From: Bacillota bacterium
GTDB taxonomy: Bacteria > Bacillota > Clostridia > Acetivibrionales > DSM-1351
Direction of reading: 5' to 3'
Length of the DNA stretch: 27,402 nucleotides
NCBI GenBank assembly: GCA_023441625.1
Contig: JAEZOA010000113.1
Location: 1-27,402, forward strand
The notes beneath the pieces were generated by a model. It was given only the letters and a program-made list of their open reading frames with translations. It was not told the origin of the DNA and ran no database searches. Position numbers and translations under genes: made by a program. Position 1 is the stretch's first letter. Every line of letters begins with the position of its first letter. Shown one piece after another: positions 7,820 to 16,037 of the stretch.

Positions 7820-8302
7820 ATGAGGGTGGTAGCTATTAAAAAAGCAATAATTATTATTTTTGTGACAATAATCTGTATTTCTGCAATAATTTTATGGAGG
7901 ACTATTCCTCGAAGTATAGATTTAGAATATAAAGGACTACAGTATGATATGGGTACTAAAAACTATGAAGAGCTGAAAATAAAAATAAACGGGAAATTAT
8001 ATAAAAATGATGTATTCAAAGGTAATATCGTTATTGATAATATTGATTTAACAAAAAAATATGATATGATACCGATTACATTTGATATAAATATAATGAA
8101 TGGAATGGGAACTCTTGTATATACAACGGTAGTTGACGGAGAACCTGTATTGCAAATGGTTGGTACAATAAGAAGTATAGATGATTTTAGTAAAGTATAC
8201 ATTAATACTAATAAATCAGAAAATAGGGATCAGTTTATTATTGCTGCACCTGCTCGAAATTTAGAAGAATTTAATAATATCAAAAATGAAATAGAAAAAT
8301 AA
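7820..8302 (+). CDS. Membrane-anchored protein of unknown function
   Basis: 160 residues if started at ATG 7820. Residues about 8-25 (AIIIIFVTIICISAIILW) form an anchor or uncleaved signal. The remainder is polar, rich in beta-prone Ile/Val/Thr, and probably faces outside. I do not recognise the family. The start is uncertain. ATG 7820 has no ribosome binding site in front, whereas GAGGGTGGT (7822-7830) is ideally spaced for the in-frame ATT at 7835, which would give the typical beginning KKAIIII; ATT starts are rare. The gene is monocistronic: a strong promoter lies at 7748 and a bidirectional terminator at 8328-8375. Confidence 0.65.
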   Translation: MRVVAIKKAIIIIFVTIICISAIILWRTIPRSIDLEYKGLQYDMGTKNYEELKIKINGKLYKNDVFKGNIVIDNIDLTKKYDMIPITFDINIMNGMGTLVYTTVVDGEPVLQMVGTIRSIDDFSKVYINTNKSENRDQFIIAAPARNLEEFNNIKNEIEK

Positions 8303-8327
8303 GTTTCATAAAAGTATTTTTAAACTA

Positions 8328-8375
8328 AAACCCTGAACCACAGCTGTTCTTATACACAGCTGTGGTTCAGGGTTT
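8328..8375. terminator. Bidirectional terminator, perfect 20-bp stem
   Basis: Arms at 8328-8347 and 8356-8375 are perfectly complementary (AACCCTGAACCACAGCTGT within the first arm), with an 8-nt loop. A-rich and T-rich flanks on both sides suit termination in both directions. It lies between the convergent 7820 gene and PFOR. Confidence 0.85.
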
Positions 8376-8403
8376 AATTAGTTTACTCTATTTTCAGCCA
8401 CTA

Positions 8404-11400
8404 TTATTTATCAGCAGCCATTTTCTTTAAATACTCATACTTCTCTGTTGCATGTTCTTCAGCATGTGCAAACAGTTCCTCAGCCTCATTAGGGAATTGC
8501 TTTGCAAGTGAAGAGAATCTCACCTGTCCAAGGATAAAGTCCCTAAAGCTTGACTTAGGCTCTTTTGAGTCCAGAATCAATGGATTTTTACCTTGCTCCT
8601 TTAAATCAGGATTAAATCTGAATAAATGCCAGTAGCCCGCTTCAACTGCCTGCTGCTCATTTGCAACACTTCTGCCCATACCTTCCTTAATGCCATGATT
8701 GATACATGGAGCGTAGGCAATAATAATTGATGGTCCTTTGTATGCCTCTGCTTCAGCGATAGCCTTTAATGTTTGGTTTCTATCTCCTCCAAGACTTACT
8801 TGAGCAACATATATATTGCCATAAGTCATCATTAGTGCAGAAAGGTCTTTCTTCTTTGCCTTTTTACCAGATGCTGCAAATTTGGCTATTGCAGAGGTTG
8901 GAGTTGCTTTTGAGGATTGTCCGCCAGTATTTGAATATATTTCAGTATCAAATACAAGTACATTTACGTCTTCGCCTGATGCAAGAACATGATCAAGTCC
9001 ACCGTATCCTATGTCATAAGCCCAACCGTCTCCACCAACAATCCATACTGAACGCTTAACGAGGTAATCAGCCTTCTCAAGGATTTCTCCAGCTAGCTTG
9101 TTCTGCTTATCATCGGTGCCCTTATAATTTTCAAGAGCTTTAACAAGATTCTTACTTGCAGTCTTTGAAGCTTCGCCCTCTTCAGAGTTTTGTAACCATT
9201 CGGTTAGTGCTTGCTTAACATCTTGTGAAACATCCAAGGTTAAAAGCTCATTAGCTAAATCAGCCAATTTTTTTCTTAATTGTTTAACGCCCAGATGCAT
9301 TCCAAATCCATATTCAGCATTATCCTCAAAGAGTGAGTTAGCCCAGGAAGGACCTTTTCCTTCATGATTGACTGTATATGGAGTGGAAGGAGCAGAAGCA
9401 CCCCAGATTGAAGAACAGCCTGTTGCGTTTGCAATCATCATGCGATCTCCAAATAACTGAGTTACTAACTTAATATATGCAGTTTCACCGCAACCAGCAC
9501 AAGCCCCTGAATACTCCATTAATGGTGTCTTAAACTGACTATCTTTAATAGTTTTTGTTCCGAATCTATCACCTTTATAGGAAATGCTCTGACATGAAAA
9601 CTTATAATTAGGAATTTCCTTTTCTGTTTGAGTATCAAGCTTTTTCATAACCAGAGCCTTTTGCTTAGCAGGGCAGACATCTGCGCAGTTTCCGCAGCCC
9701 GTACAGTCCATAGTACTTACTTGTATTCTAAACTGTAAGTCCTCAAGTCCCTTTCCAACAGCCTTTATAGTCTCAAAGCCTTCAGGTGCATTTGATAACT
9801 CATCTTGAGTTGCAAGTACAGGTCTAATAACAGCATGTGGGCAAATCAAAGAACAAATATTACACTGAATACAGTTTTCTGGAATCCACTCAGGAACATT
9901 TACTGCTATTCCGCGTTTTTCGTACTCAGCACTTCCAACTGGGAAAGTACCATCTTCCATACCAAGAAAAGCGCTAACAGGTAAGCTGTCACCATCCTGA
10001 GCATTCATTGGCCTTAGGATGTTTTTAATGAAATCTGGTTCATCAATAGAAGGAATAGCTTCATCAGTAGCACTCTTCCAGCTATCAGGAACATTAATCT
10101 TTACAACTGATTCAAATCCTTTATCAATAGCTTGATAATTGATGTTAACAACATTTTCGCCTTTATTGCCATATGCTTTTACAACTGCGTCTTTAAGATA
10201 TTTAGTAGCAGCATCTAATGGAATAATGTTTGCAAGCTTAAAAAAGGCAGCCTGCATAACCATATTAATTCTGTTACCTAATCCGATTGTTTCAGCAATT
10301 TTTGTTGCATTTACTGTGTAGAAATTAATATTCTTAGCAGCTATTTCCCTCTTAAGCTTTGCAGGGAGATGCTGTTCTATTTCGTTCTCACTCCACAGAC
10401 AATTTAATACAAAAGTACCCCCAGTTTTGATACCCCTTAATAAATCAAATTGGTAAACATAGGACTGGTTATGACAAGCGATATAGTCTGCTTCATCAAT
10501 AAGGTACGAGGATTTAATTGGCTCATCACCAAATCTTAAGTGGGAAATGGTAACTCCACCTGATTTTTTTGAATCATATGCAAAGTAACCTTGAACATAT
10601 TTTTCAGTATGATCACCAATTATTTTAATAGCTTGCTTATTTGCTCCAACAGTACCATCTGACCCAAGCCCCCAGAATTTACATCTGACTGTAGACTTAG
10701 GAGCGGCATTTATTTTCTCAGTTACCGCTAAGGATGTATTAGTAACATCATCAACAATAGCAATTGTAAATCCATCTTTAGGATTTTCTAGCTTAAGATT
10801 ATCATAAACAACCTTTATATCAGAAGGCGTAGTATCCTTTGAACCAAGACCATAACGACCACCTATAATTAAAGGAGCATTTTCCATACCATAGAAAGCC
10901 GCCTTTACATCAAGATACAAGGGTTCACCTAATGAACCAGGTTCTTTTGTTCGATCTAATACAGCTATTTTTTTAACAGTTTTAGGAATGGCATTTAATA
11001 AATGTTTAACAGAAAAAGGTCTGTAAAGATGTACTTTAACAACACCGTATTTTTCTCCGGAAGCATTTAAATAATCAATGGTTTCTTCAATAACTGTAGT
11101 AATGGAGCCCATTGCTATAATGATGTTCTCAGCGTCAGGAGCACCATAGTAATCAAAAAGATTATATTGCCTTCCAGTTAAGCTGCCCATTTTCTGCATG
11201 TATTCTTCAACAACACTGACGATATTATCATAGTATTTGTTTACTGATTCACGAGTCTGAAAATAAATATCAGGGTTCTGAGCAGTTCCTCTTATAACAG
11301 GATGATTTGGAGAAAGTGAGTTGCCTCTGAATTCCTCAAGAGCTTCTCTATCCAACAAACTTGCTAAATCATCATATTCTAATGCTTCAACTTTTTGTAT

Positions 11401-11937
11401 CTCGTGTGAGGTTCTGAAGCCATCAAAGAAATGTAAAAATGGTAGTTTCCCTTTTATAGCCGCTAAATGTGCAATTGGTGCCAAATCCATTATTTCCTGA
11501 ACTGAACCGGTTGCTAATAGTGCAAAGCCTGTCTGTCTACAAGCCATTACATCCTGATGATCTCCAAATATATTAAGAGAGGAAGCTGCTAATGCTCTAG
11601 CGCTTACATGGAAAACGCCAGGTAATAATTCACCGGCCATTTTGTACATATTCGGAATCATCAACAATAATCCCTGTGATGCAGTATATGTTGTAGTTAA
11701 GGCGCCCGCCTGAAGAGAACCATGTACTGCTCCGGCAGCTCCAGCCTCTGACTGCATTTCAACAACACTTACCTTTTGTCCAAAAATATTTTTTTTGCCT
11801 TTAGACGCCCATTCATCAACATACTCAGCCATTGTTGATGAAGGTGTGATGGGATAAATTGCAGCTACATCTGTAAATGCATATGAAATATAAGCAGCAG
11901 CATTATTGCCATCAACCGTCATTTTAATTTTTGACAT
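8404..11937 (-). CDS. nifJ: Pyruvate:ferredoxin (flavodoxin) oxidoreductase, single chain
   Basis: 1177 residues, full length for the homodimeric enzyme that oxidatively decarboxylates pyruvate with CoA to acetyl-CoA, CO2 and reduced ferredoxin or flavodoxin, the central step of clostridial fermentation. The order is as expected. The N-terminal substrate domain has YPITPSSTMAEYVDEWA and TTTYTASQGLLLMIPNMYKMAGE. Next come the transketolase-like second domain and the EKR region. Two 4Fe-4S motifs follow, CIQCNICSLICPH (about 690) and CTGCGNCADVCPAKQ (about 745). The last domain binds TPP and a proximal cluster: CAGCGETAY (about 812), ATGCSSIWG, GDGWAYDIGYGG (about 969) and DTEIYSNTGGQ. GGGGGTGG about 6 nt before the ATG is the ribosome binding site. 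A TATAAT on the minus strand near 11994-11999 could be its -10 box. Confidence 0.97.
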   Translation of the reverse strand: MSKIKMTVDGNNAAAYISYAFTDVAAIYPITPSSTMAEYVDEWASKGKKNIFGQKVSVVEMQSEAGAAGAVHGSLQAGALTTTYTASQGLLLMIPNMYKMAGELLPGVFHVSARALAASSLNIFGDHQDVMACRQTGFALLATGSVQEIMDLAPIAHLAAIKGKLPFLHFFDGFRTSHEIQKVEALEYDDLASLLDREALEEFRGNSLSPNHPVIRGTAQNPDIYFQTRESVNKYYDNIVSVVEEYMQKMGSLTGRQYNLFDYYGAPDAENIIIAMGSITTVIEETIDYLNASGEKYGVVKVHLYRPFSVKHLLNAIPKTVKKIAVLDRTKEPGSLGEPLYLDVKAAFYGMENAPLIIGGRYGLGSKDTTPSDIKVVYDNLKLENPKDGFTIAIVDDVTNTSLAVTEKINAAPKSTVRCKFWGLGSDGTVGANKQAIKIIGDHTEKYVQGYFAYDSKKSGGVTISHLRFGDEPIKSSYLIDEADYIACHNQSYVYQFDLLRGIKTGGTFVLNCLWSENEIEQHLPAKLKREIAAKNINFYTVNATKIAETIGLGNRINMVMQAAFFKLANIIPLDAATKYLKDAVVKAYGNKGENVVNINYQAIDKGFESVVKINVPDSWKSATDEAIPSIDEPDFIKNILRPMNAQDGDSLPVSAFLGMEDGTFPVGSAEYEKRGIAVNVPEWIPENCIQCNICSLICPHAVIRPVLATQDELSNAPEGFETIKAVGKGLEDLQFRIQVSTMDCTGCGNCADVCPAKQKALVMKKLDTQTEKEIPNYKFSCQSISYKGDRFGTKTIKDSQFKTPLMEYSGACAGCGETAYIKLVTQLFGDRMMIANATGCSSIWGASAPSTPYTVNHEGKGPSWANSLFEDNAEYGFGMHLGVKQLRKKLADLANELLTLDVSQDVKQALTEWLQNSEEGEASKTASKNLVKALENYKGTDDKQNKLAGEILEKADYLVKRSVWIVGGDGWAYDIGYGGLDHVLASGEDVNVLVFDTEIYSNTGGQSSKATPTSAIAKFAASGKKAKKKDLSALMMTYGNIYVAQVSLGGDRNQTLKAIAEAEAYKGPSIIIAYAPCINHGIKEGMGRSVANEQQAVEAGYWHLFRFNPDLKEQGKNPLILDSKEPKSSFRDFILGQVRFSSLAKQFPNEAEELFAHAEEHATEKYEYLKKMAADK

Positions 11938-12008
11938 AAAAATTCCACCCCCGCATTTTTATAAATTTGATTTAGTATTACAGTTTAACTTAATTATAGC
12001 CTACTATA

Positions 12009-12200
12009 TTAAAGCTTACTACCATTATCTACCCATTTTTTTGCATCAATAACATTTTCTAAAGATGGCATTGATACGTCAGAAGGTTTTAATTTTGATT
12101 TTTCATTTGCCCAAGCAGCTGTTCCTTCATTATCTGTAGGATTAGAGGATGACATGCGTTCGTTCTTATTACCCTCTAGTTTATTAGTTTTTTTATTCAT
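12009..12200 (-). CDS. DUF3787-like small protein
   Basis: 63 residues from ATG at 12200. GGAGGT 5 nt upstream selects this start over an in-frame upstream one. The segment EGTAAWANEKSKLKPSDVSMPSLEN followed by DAKKWVDNGSKL fits the small clostridial DUF3787 proteins, whose core is an AAWA...KLKPxSxVxxPS...AKxWVD pattern. The N terminus is Lys/Asn/Ser rich and probably disordered. There are no Cys or membrane segments. The function is unknown; members occur in spore-formers. It is divergent from the ferritin-like gene. Confidence 0.65.
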   Translation of the reverse strand: MNKKTNKLEGNKNERMSSSNPTDNEGTAAWANEKSKLKPSDVSMPSLENVIDAKKWVDNGSKL

Positions 12201-12486
12201 TTTTACCTCCGAATGCATTGAAATAAGTTAATTACTTAAAATATTATTTGTTATTATAAATAAATTATTCTTTAGTTAACTTTTTTTATTATATTTAAAT
12301 TTGGGTGTGAACGTAACATTTTTCTCTACTAGACATAATATGTAATATATATCATCTAATGTCTAAGCATCTCTATAATCCCGACTAACAGCAGTGAGAT
12401 AAGGAGTGCTAAGACCATAGATATCCTGTCTAGGATATGTGGAGGATAAACTCTTTGTTAATGTTAAGTCTAGAGGAGGCATAAAC
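12201..12486. other. Divergent intergenic region between the DUF3787-like and ferritin-like genes
   Basis: 286 nt, very AT-rich at its left side. A short inverted repeat, ATATCCT-GTCT-AGGATAT, lies at 12420-12437, just before the ribosome binding site of the ferritin-like gene. CATAATAT near 12334-12341, with GTAACAT 14 nt upstream, weakly resembles a sporulation sigma-E/K promoter. No gene is seen here. Confidence 0.3.
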
Positions 12487-13074
12487 ATGCATAACTATAT
12501 GATCAATCGAAATATGATGAACCCAAACATGATGAACCCAAACATGATGAACCCAAATATGATGAATCCAAATATGATGAACTCAAACATGATGAACCCA
12601 AATATGATGAACCCAGATATGGAAAAAAATATAGATATGAAAAGTCATGATAATACAGAATTAGCTGAGGCACTTGAACTTATAAAACAAGCTGTAGAAG
12701 GCGAAAAAGAAGATAGACTTTTCTATGATTACTTAATAAAAAATGCATCTTCAGAATCAGATAAGGAAATAATAGGTGGTATAAGAGATAATGAGATTAA
12801 CCATGCGAAGTTATTTAGGCAGTTGTATTATGAACTTACAGGTAAAACAATACCACAAAATATGAATGTTAGCTTTGAACCGCCAAAAAACTATTGCGAT
12901 GGGCTAAAAAGAGCTTTGATTGGAGAGACAAACGCTGTAAAGAAGTACAGGAAGATACTGTTTGTAATGAAGGATAGGCGACATATAAATATGCTTACAG
13001 AAATAATCACTGATGAATTAAGACATGGTATCTTATACAATTTTTTAATTCACAGCAATGATTGTAAATACTAG
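12487..13074 (+). CDS. Ferritin-like (rubrerythrin-type) diiron protein with N-terminal NMMNP repeats
   Basis: 195 residues. GAGGAGG at 12473-12479 sets the start at ATG 12487; the open frame upstream lacks such a site. Residues 9-43 are seven tandem NMMN(P/S) pentapeptides. Residues 57-190 form a four-helix ferritin-like domain with two similar halves, each supplying a Glu and an ExxH: Glu73 with E103-x-x-H106, and Glu147 with E177-x-x-H180. That is the diiron ligand set of rubrerythrin-type proteins. There is no rubredoxin Cys4 domain. Such proteins commonly handle peroxide, iron or oxygen stress in anaerobes, and some clostridial and bacillary relatives are spore-coat associated. The Met-rich tail could bind a soft metal such as copper or act as an oxidation sink; that is inference. 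A terminator follows at 13118-13170. Confidence 0.8.
   Translation: MHNYMINRNMMNPNMMNPNMMNPNMMNPNMMNSNMMNPNMMNPDMEKNIDMKSHDNTELAEALELIKQAVEGEKEDRLFYDYLIKNASSESDKEIIGGIRDNEINHAKLFRQLYYELTGKTIPQNMNVSFEPPKNYCDGLKRALIGETNAVKKYRKILFVMKDRRHINMLTEIITDELRHGILYNFLIHSNDCKY
12511..12615 (+). repeat. Seven tandem 15-bp repeats encoding NMMN(P/S)
   Basis: Units follow the pattern AAYATGATGAACCCA and are in frame with the ferritin-like gene. They vary only at a few mostly silent positions (AAC/AAT, AAC/AAT before CCA, one CCA to TCA giving Ser). The near identity indicates recent slippage or selection on the peptide. Confidence 0.9.
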
Positions 13075-13117
13075 TCAATTGCTTAGATATAAGATATAAA
13101 ATATAAGTTAATGTTTC

Positions 13118-13170
13118 GTCTGTGGCAATAATATTGGGAAATATCCTTATTATTGATACAGACGATTTTT
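13118..13170 (+). terminator. Terminator after the ferritin-like gene
   Basis: CGTCTGT (13118-13124) pairs with ACAGACG (13158-13164). An inner ATAATA/TATTAT helix lies across a loop, and ATTTTTAT follows. Confidence 0.7.
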
Positions 13171-13232
13171 ATATTATACCTGTATGCTTAAGTAGCTATT
13201 GAATTTATTAAATAAAAGCTAATACAATAAAT

Positions 13233-13249
13233 GTTAATTATACGTTAAT
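13233..13249 (+). promoter_or_regulatory. Direct repeat GTTAAT at 11-bp spacing upstream of the DedA gene
   Basis: GTTAAT occurs at 13233-13238 and 13244-13249, one helical turn apart and about 90-100 nt before the DedA start. OmpR/PhoB-type response regulators often bind such paired hexamers. No regulator can be named, and AT-rich chance matches are common. Confidence 0.3.
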
Positions 13250-13337
13250 TTATTTTTTAGGGGTGTACATATCCAGACTTTTAGGTTAAATTGTAGTATA
13301 TAGATATGAAATGACTAAATAATAATGAGGTTTTGAC

Positions 13338-14003
13338 ATGGATACAATAGTACAGTTTGTAGTACAGGTTTTTGATTATTTAATGCACTTGGATAAACAT
13401 TTGCCCCAACTGATAAATGAATTTGACATTTGGATATATCTGATTTTGTTTTTAGTAATTTTTTGTGAGACAGGCTTGGTTGTAACACCGTTTTTGCCAG
13501 GCGATTCCTTGATATTTTTACTAGGTGCTTTAGCAAGAAGCGGAGACTTAAACTTTCCAGCTATAATTGCTATTCTTATGGTTGCTGCTGTACTCGGAGA
13601 TACTTGTAATTACGAAATAGGAAGATTCTTTGGTATGAAATTATTTCGTAATAAAAATTCAAAGATTCTTAAAAAGGAGTACCTTGATAAGACCCATGAT
13701 TTTTATGAGAAGTATGGTGGAAAAACAATAATAATTGCAAGATTTGTTCCTATTATTAGAACGTTTGCTCCATTTGTAGCAGGTATGGGTTCAATGAATT
13801 ATAAAAAGTTTATTAGTTATAATGTGATTGGTGGTATTACATGGGTTGCTATATTCTCTTTTGGAGGATTTTTCTTTGGTGGAATTCAGGTGGTTAAGGA
13901 TAATTTCTTTCTTGTTGCAGTAGCTATTATAGTGATTTCAGTATTGCCAGCTATCATCACCTTCTTAAAAAGTAAAAAGTCTGAAGCATCAAAGAAAAAG
14001 TAA
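13338..14003 (+). CDS. DedA-family membrane protein (SNARE-associated/VTT domain)
   Basis: 221 residues, an integral membrane protein of the DedA family. Some members recycle undecaprenyl phosphate or other lipids across the membrane and others affect pH and membrane homeostasis. The motifs are present: FCETGLVVTPFLPGDSLIFLLG (Glu44 and Asp56), GDTCNYEIGRFFG (88-99) and ARFVPIIRTFAPFVAGMG with Arg135 and Arg141. These four charged residues correspond to the essential E39, D51, R130 and R136 described for E. coli YqjA, with a constant offset of 5. Hydrophobic segments lie near 32-52, 56-66, 73-90, 158-180 and 186-208, followed by a Lys-rich tail. TGAGGT about 8 nt upstream supports the start. 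It is monocistronic, with a terminator at 14033-14076. Confidence 0.92.
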   Translation: MDTIVQFVVQVFDYLMHLDKHLPQLINEFDIWIYLILFLVIFCETGLVVTPFLPGDSLIFLLGALARSGDLNFPAIIAILMVAAVLGDTCNYEIGRFFGMKLFRNKNSKILKKEYLDKTHDFYEKYGGKTIIIARFVPIIRTFAPFVAGMGSMNYKKFISYNVIGGITWVAIFSFGGFFFGGIQVVKDNFFLVAVAIIVISVLPAIITFLKSKKSEASKKK

Positions 14004-14032
14004 TTTAAATAATTGATTAAGAAATTTATATT

Positions 14033-14076
14033 AGCTGTCTTGCCGTAGAAACTTCTATAGCGAGACGGCTTTTTTT
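14033..14076 (+). terminator. Terminator after the DedA gene
   Basis: AGCTGTCT (14033-14040) pairs with AGACGGCT (14063-14070) with one G-U pair. The stem continues inward to TAGAA/TTCTA and is followed by a run of T (14070-14076). Confidence 0.85.
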
Positions 14077-14169
14077 GCATTAGGTGGAAATTGGAAATTT
14101 AATTTACAAATTAGACACAATATTTATAGCAATAGATGAGAAAGATATTGTTGAAAGGAGGTGATAGTT

Positions 14170-14676
14170 TTGAAAAAACTTCAAATTCTTATTACTATCG
14201 CGTTTATATTCTCAACAATATCTTTAAATGTATTTGCAGAGGAACCGAAGCTTAACCAAAAACCTGGAGTAGAGCAAAATGGTTCAAATGAACAAAATAC
14301 AAAGGAATCTAATGAAAAGAAGGACAAGTGTAACAAGTGTGATAAAGATCCACTAAAAAGACTTGAAGAAAGAAAAGAGAATATTCAGAAGGAATATAAG
14401 GAAGGGAAGATATCAAAGGAGAAGGCTGATGAATTAACAGAAAAGATAAATAAGCATATCCAGAATGTAAAAGAATTCGACAGCCTTACTCTCCCTCAGA
14501 AAAAGGAGCATATTCTTGCAAAAGTTAAATCTCATGTTGAACAGGACATAAAAGATGGGAAAATTACAAAAGAAGAGGGAGAAAGGAAAATCAAGGATTT
14601 TACTAAAGAATTAGAAAAGTGGGATGGTAGGGGATTCCCTAAATCCATTGGTAAAGGTGACAAGCACAAGAAGTAA
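14170..14676 (+). CDS. Secreted Lys/Glu-rich helical protein
   Basis: 168 residues from TTG 14170, chosen because a near-perfect AAAGGAGGTGAT ends 4-5 nt before it; a GTG at 14161 lies inside that site. Residues 1-23 form a signal peptide ending VFA with cleavage before EEPKL. Residues 24-55 are a low-complexity Asn/Gln/Glu/Lys linker, then KCNKCDKDP with one CxxC pair. Two similar helical segments follow: RLEERKENIQKEYKEGKISKEKADEL and HILAKVKSHVEQDIKDGKITKEEGER. Each contains the turn (D/E)GKI(S/T)KE, as in DUF2680/YckD-like secreted proteins; that assignment is tentative. The role is unknown. A bidirectional terminator follows. Confidence 0.7.
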   Translation: MKKLQILITIAFIFSTISLNVFAEEPKLNQKPGVEQNGSNEQNTKESNEKKDKCNKCDKDPLKRLEERKENIQKEYKEGKISKEKADELTEKINKHIQNVKEFDSLTLPQKKEHILAKVKSHVEQDIKDGKITKEEGERKIKDFTKELEKWDGRGFPKSIGKGDKHKK

Positions 14677-14688
14677 TTATCTAAAAAA

Positions 14689-14743
14689 AACACGTATGTT
14701 GCAGCATGTCAATAATTCTGACATGTTGTTAACATGCGTGTTT
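14689..14743. terminator. Bidirectional terminator between convergent genes
   Basis: AACACG..ATGTT..GCATGTC pairs with GACATG..AACATGCGTGTT around the AATAATTCT loop. An A8 run on the left gives a T8 tail for the minus-strand gene; TTTATAAATTT serves the plus strand. Confidence 0.8.
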
Positions 14744-14762
14744 ATAAATTTAATATTAAGTA

Positions 14763-14978
14763 TCATTGGTTTAAGCAGCTTGCTTGAGTATCAAAAGTAA
14801 CTATATTCTGACCTACTGACAATAAAAAGTTTCCAAGAACAGCACGTTGACAGCCATCTATTCCTTCAGAAAGTATTAAAGATACAGCGGTTGCAAGAAG
14901 TGTTAGTTCACATGGACTCAATGAAAAAAACCAGCTGTTACAGCTAGAATTGCAATCATTATCTGAAGCTTTGTTCAA
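14763..14978 (-). CDS. Small protein, DUF6774-like
   Basis: 71 residues starting at TTG 14978, with GGGAGGGG (minus strand, about 14986-14993) 7 nt upstream. The core SPCELTLLATAVSLILSEGIDG followed by QRAVLGNFLLSVGQNIVTF resembles small clostridial proteins with a CEL...A..lS.....E....LG.FL..lG..L pattern (DUF6774-like; family name given from memory). The N terminus has two further Cys (DCNSSC). It appears soluble or weakly amphipathic. The function is unknown. It converges with the secreted protein gene across a shared terminator. Confidence 0.55.
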   Translation of the reverse strand: MNKASDNDCNSSCNSWFFSLSPCELTLLATAVSLILSEGIDGCQRAVLGNFLLSVGQNIVTFDTQASCLNQ

Positions 14979-15120
14979 ACTTAATCCCCTCCCTCTACAA
15001 AACTTTTGATTCCAATTGTTCAGTTAGTTTATCCTGTATATTATATGAATAATACTGAAAAAGGGTTAAAGATTTATAATGCTGGCTGACAGATACACAA
15101 TACAATAGGCTCTGAAATAA

Positions 15121-16035
15121 CTACGATTTGAGTTCAGATACCTTCATTTTAGTTAGGAAATTTCTATCCAATTTTACAGCAGATATTAAAACAGTTAAAA
15201 GAATAATTATGCAGCCAACTATTGCTTGAATTCCGCTAAAACGCTCGCCTAGAAGAATGGCACCAAGCAATGCAGTGGTTACAGGCTCAAAGGAGTAAAT
15301 AATAGTAGCATTCTCTGGTCGTACATATTTAATTGCTGAGCTTTGGAATAGTGATGTGGATATTATCACTAAGGCATTAATAATAAGGAGTACAAAAAAT
15401 AATGGGCTTGCTATATTGCCAAAAGAGATAGTGCTTGCTTCAAAAATAAGTGCCAGTAATAAAAACGCTACAAAATTTGTGGTGTGTTGAATAAAAGTAA
15501 ACTGTATAGGGTTTACCGACTGTGAAAACTTATTTTGTAATGCTATAAATAGTGAGAAACAAACAGCATTGCATAGAGCGAACATATCTCCAAGGTTTAT
15601 ATGCAATCCTTTTCCAGAGCATGTAATCAGGTATATTCCAGCTAAGGCCATTAATGCTAGCACTATAGTTTTAGGTTTAGGAGCCTTTTTGTCAAGTATA
15701 GCCATAATTATTGGTGTAATAACAATAGAAAGCTGTACTATAAAGGCAGTATTTGACCCTGAGGTCCTTTTGAGTGCAAGCATGCAGAAAGTATTACTTG
15801 CAACAGAGACAAGGCTTATTAATGAACATATTAAAATTCCTTTTTTATTAATGGATTTTAATTGCTCTTTAAAAATAATTACTGTTAATACCAGACCTAA
15901 GAGGGAGCATATAAATAGAATGAAAAACGGAGGTAAGAAGCTTAACAGCATTTTTGACCATATGTATGAAGAACCCCAAAATAAGGCGTTAAGTAGTAGG
16001 AAAAATTGAGCATTTGTTTTTGTGATTATTTTCAT
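15121..16035 (-). CDS. DMT-superfamily (EamA) transporter
   Basis: 304 residues with about ten hydrophobic helices in two EamA repeats. The first begins FFLLLNALFWGSSYIWSKMLL. The second begins LGDMFALCNAVCFSLFIALQNKF and contains PENATIIYSFEPVTTALLGAILLGERFSGIQAIVGCIIILLTVLI, the usual signature of the second repeat. Members export metabolites or drugs; the substrate is unknown. ATG 16035 is chosen because it matches the family N terminus. A GTG at 16065 is in frame but lies within leader element copy 2. No classical ribosome binding site is visible: the upstream GGGGCATGGAC is one arm of the predicted hairpin, so translation may depend on that structure. Confidence 0.88.
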   Translation of the reverse strand: MKIITKTNAQFFLLLNALFWGSSYIWSKMLLSFLPPFFILFICSLLGLVLTVIIFKEQLKSINKKGILICSLISLVSVASNTFCMLALKRTSGSNTAFIVQLSIVITPIIMAILDKKAPKPKTIVLALMALAGIYLITCSGKGLHINLGDMFALCNAVCFSLFIALQNKFSQSVNPIQFTFIQHTTNFVAFLLLALIFEASTISFGNIASPLFFVLLIINALVIISTSLFQSSAIKYVRPENATIIYSFEPVTTALLGAILLGERFSGIQAIVGCIIILLTVLISAVKLDRNFLTKMKVSELKS

Positions 16036-16037
16036 AT

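Noticed and set aside
12511..12615. Tandem repeat as a possible CRISPR array
   Set aside because: Units are contiguous 15-mers without spacers and lie in frame in a protein gene.
13886..14080. Minus-strand frame over the DedA 3' end and terminator
   Set aside because: Shadow of the DedA gene crossing a terminator, with no ribosome binding site or likeness.
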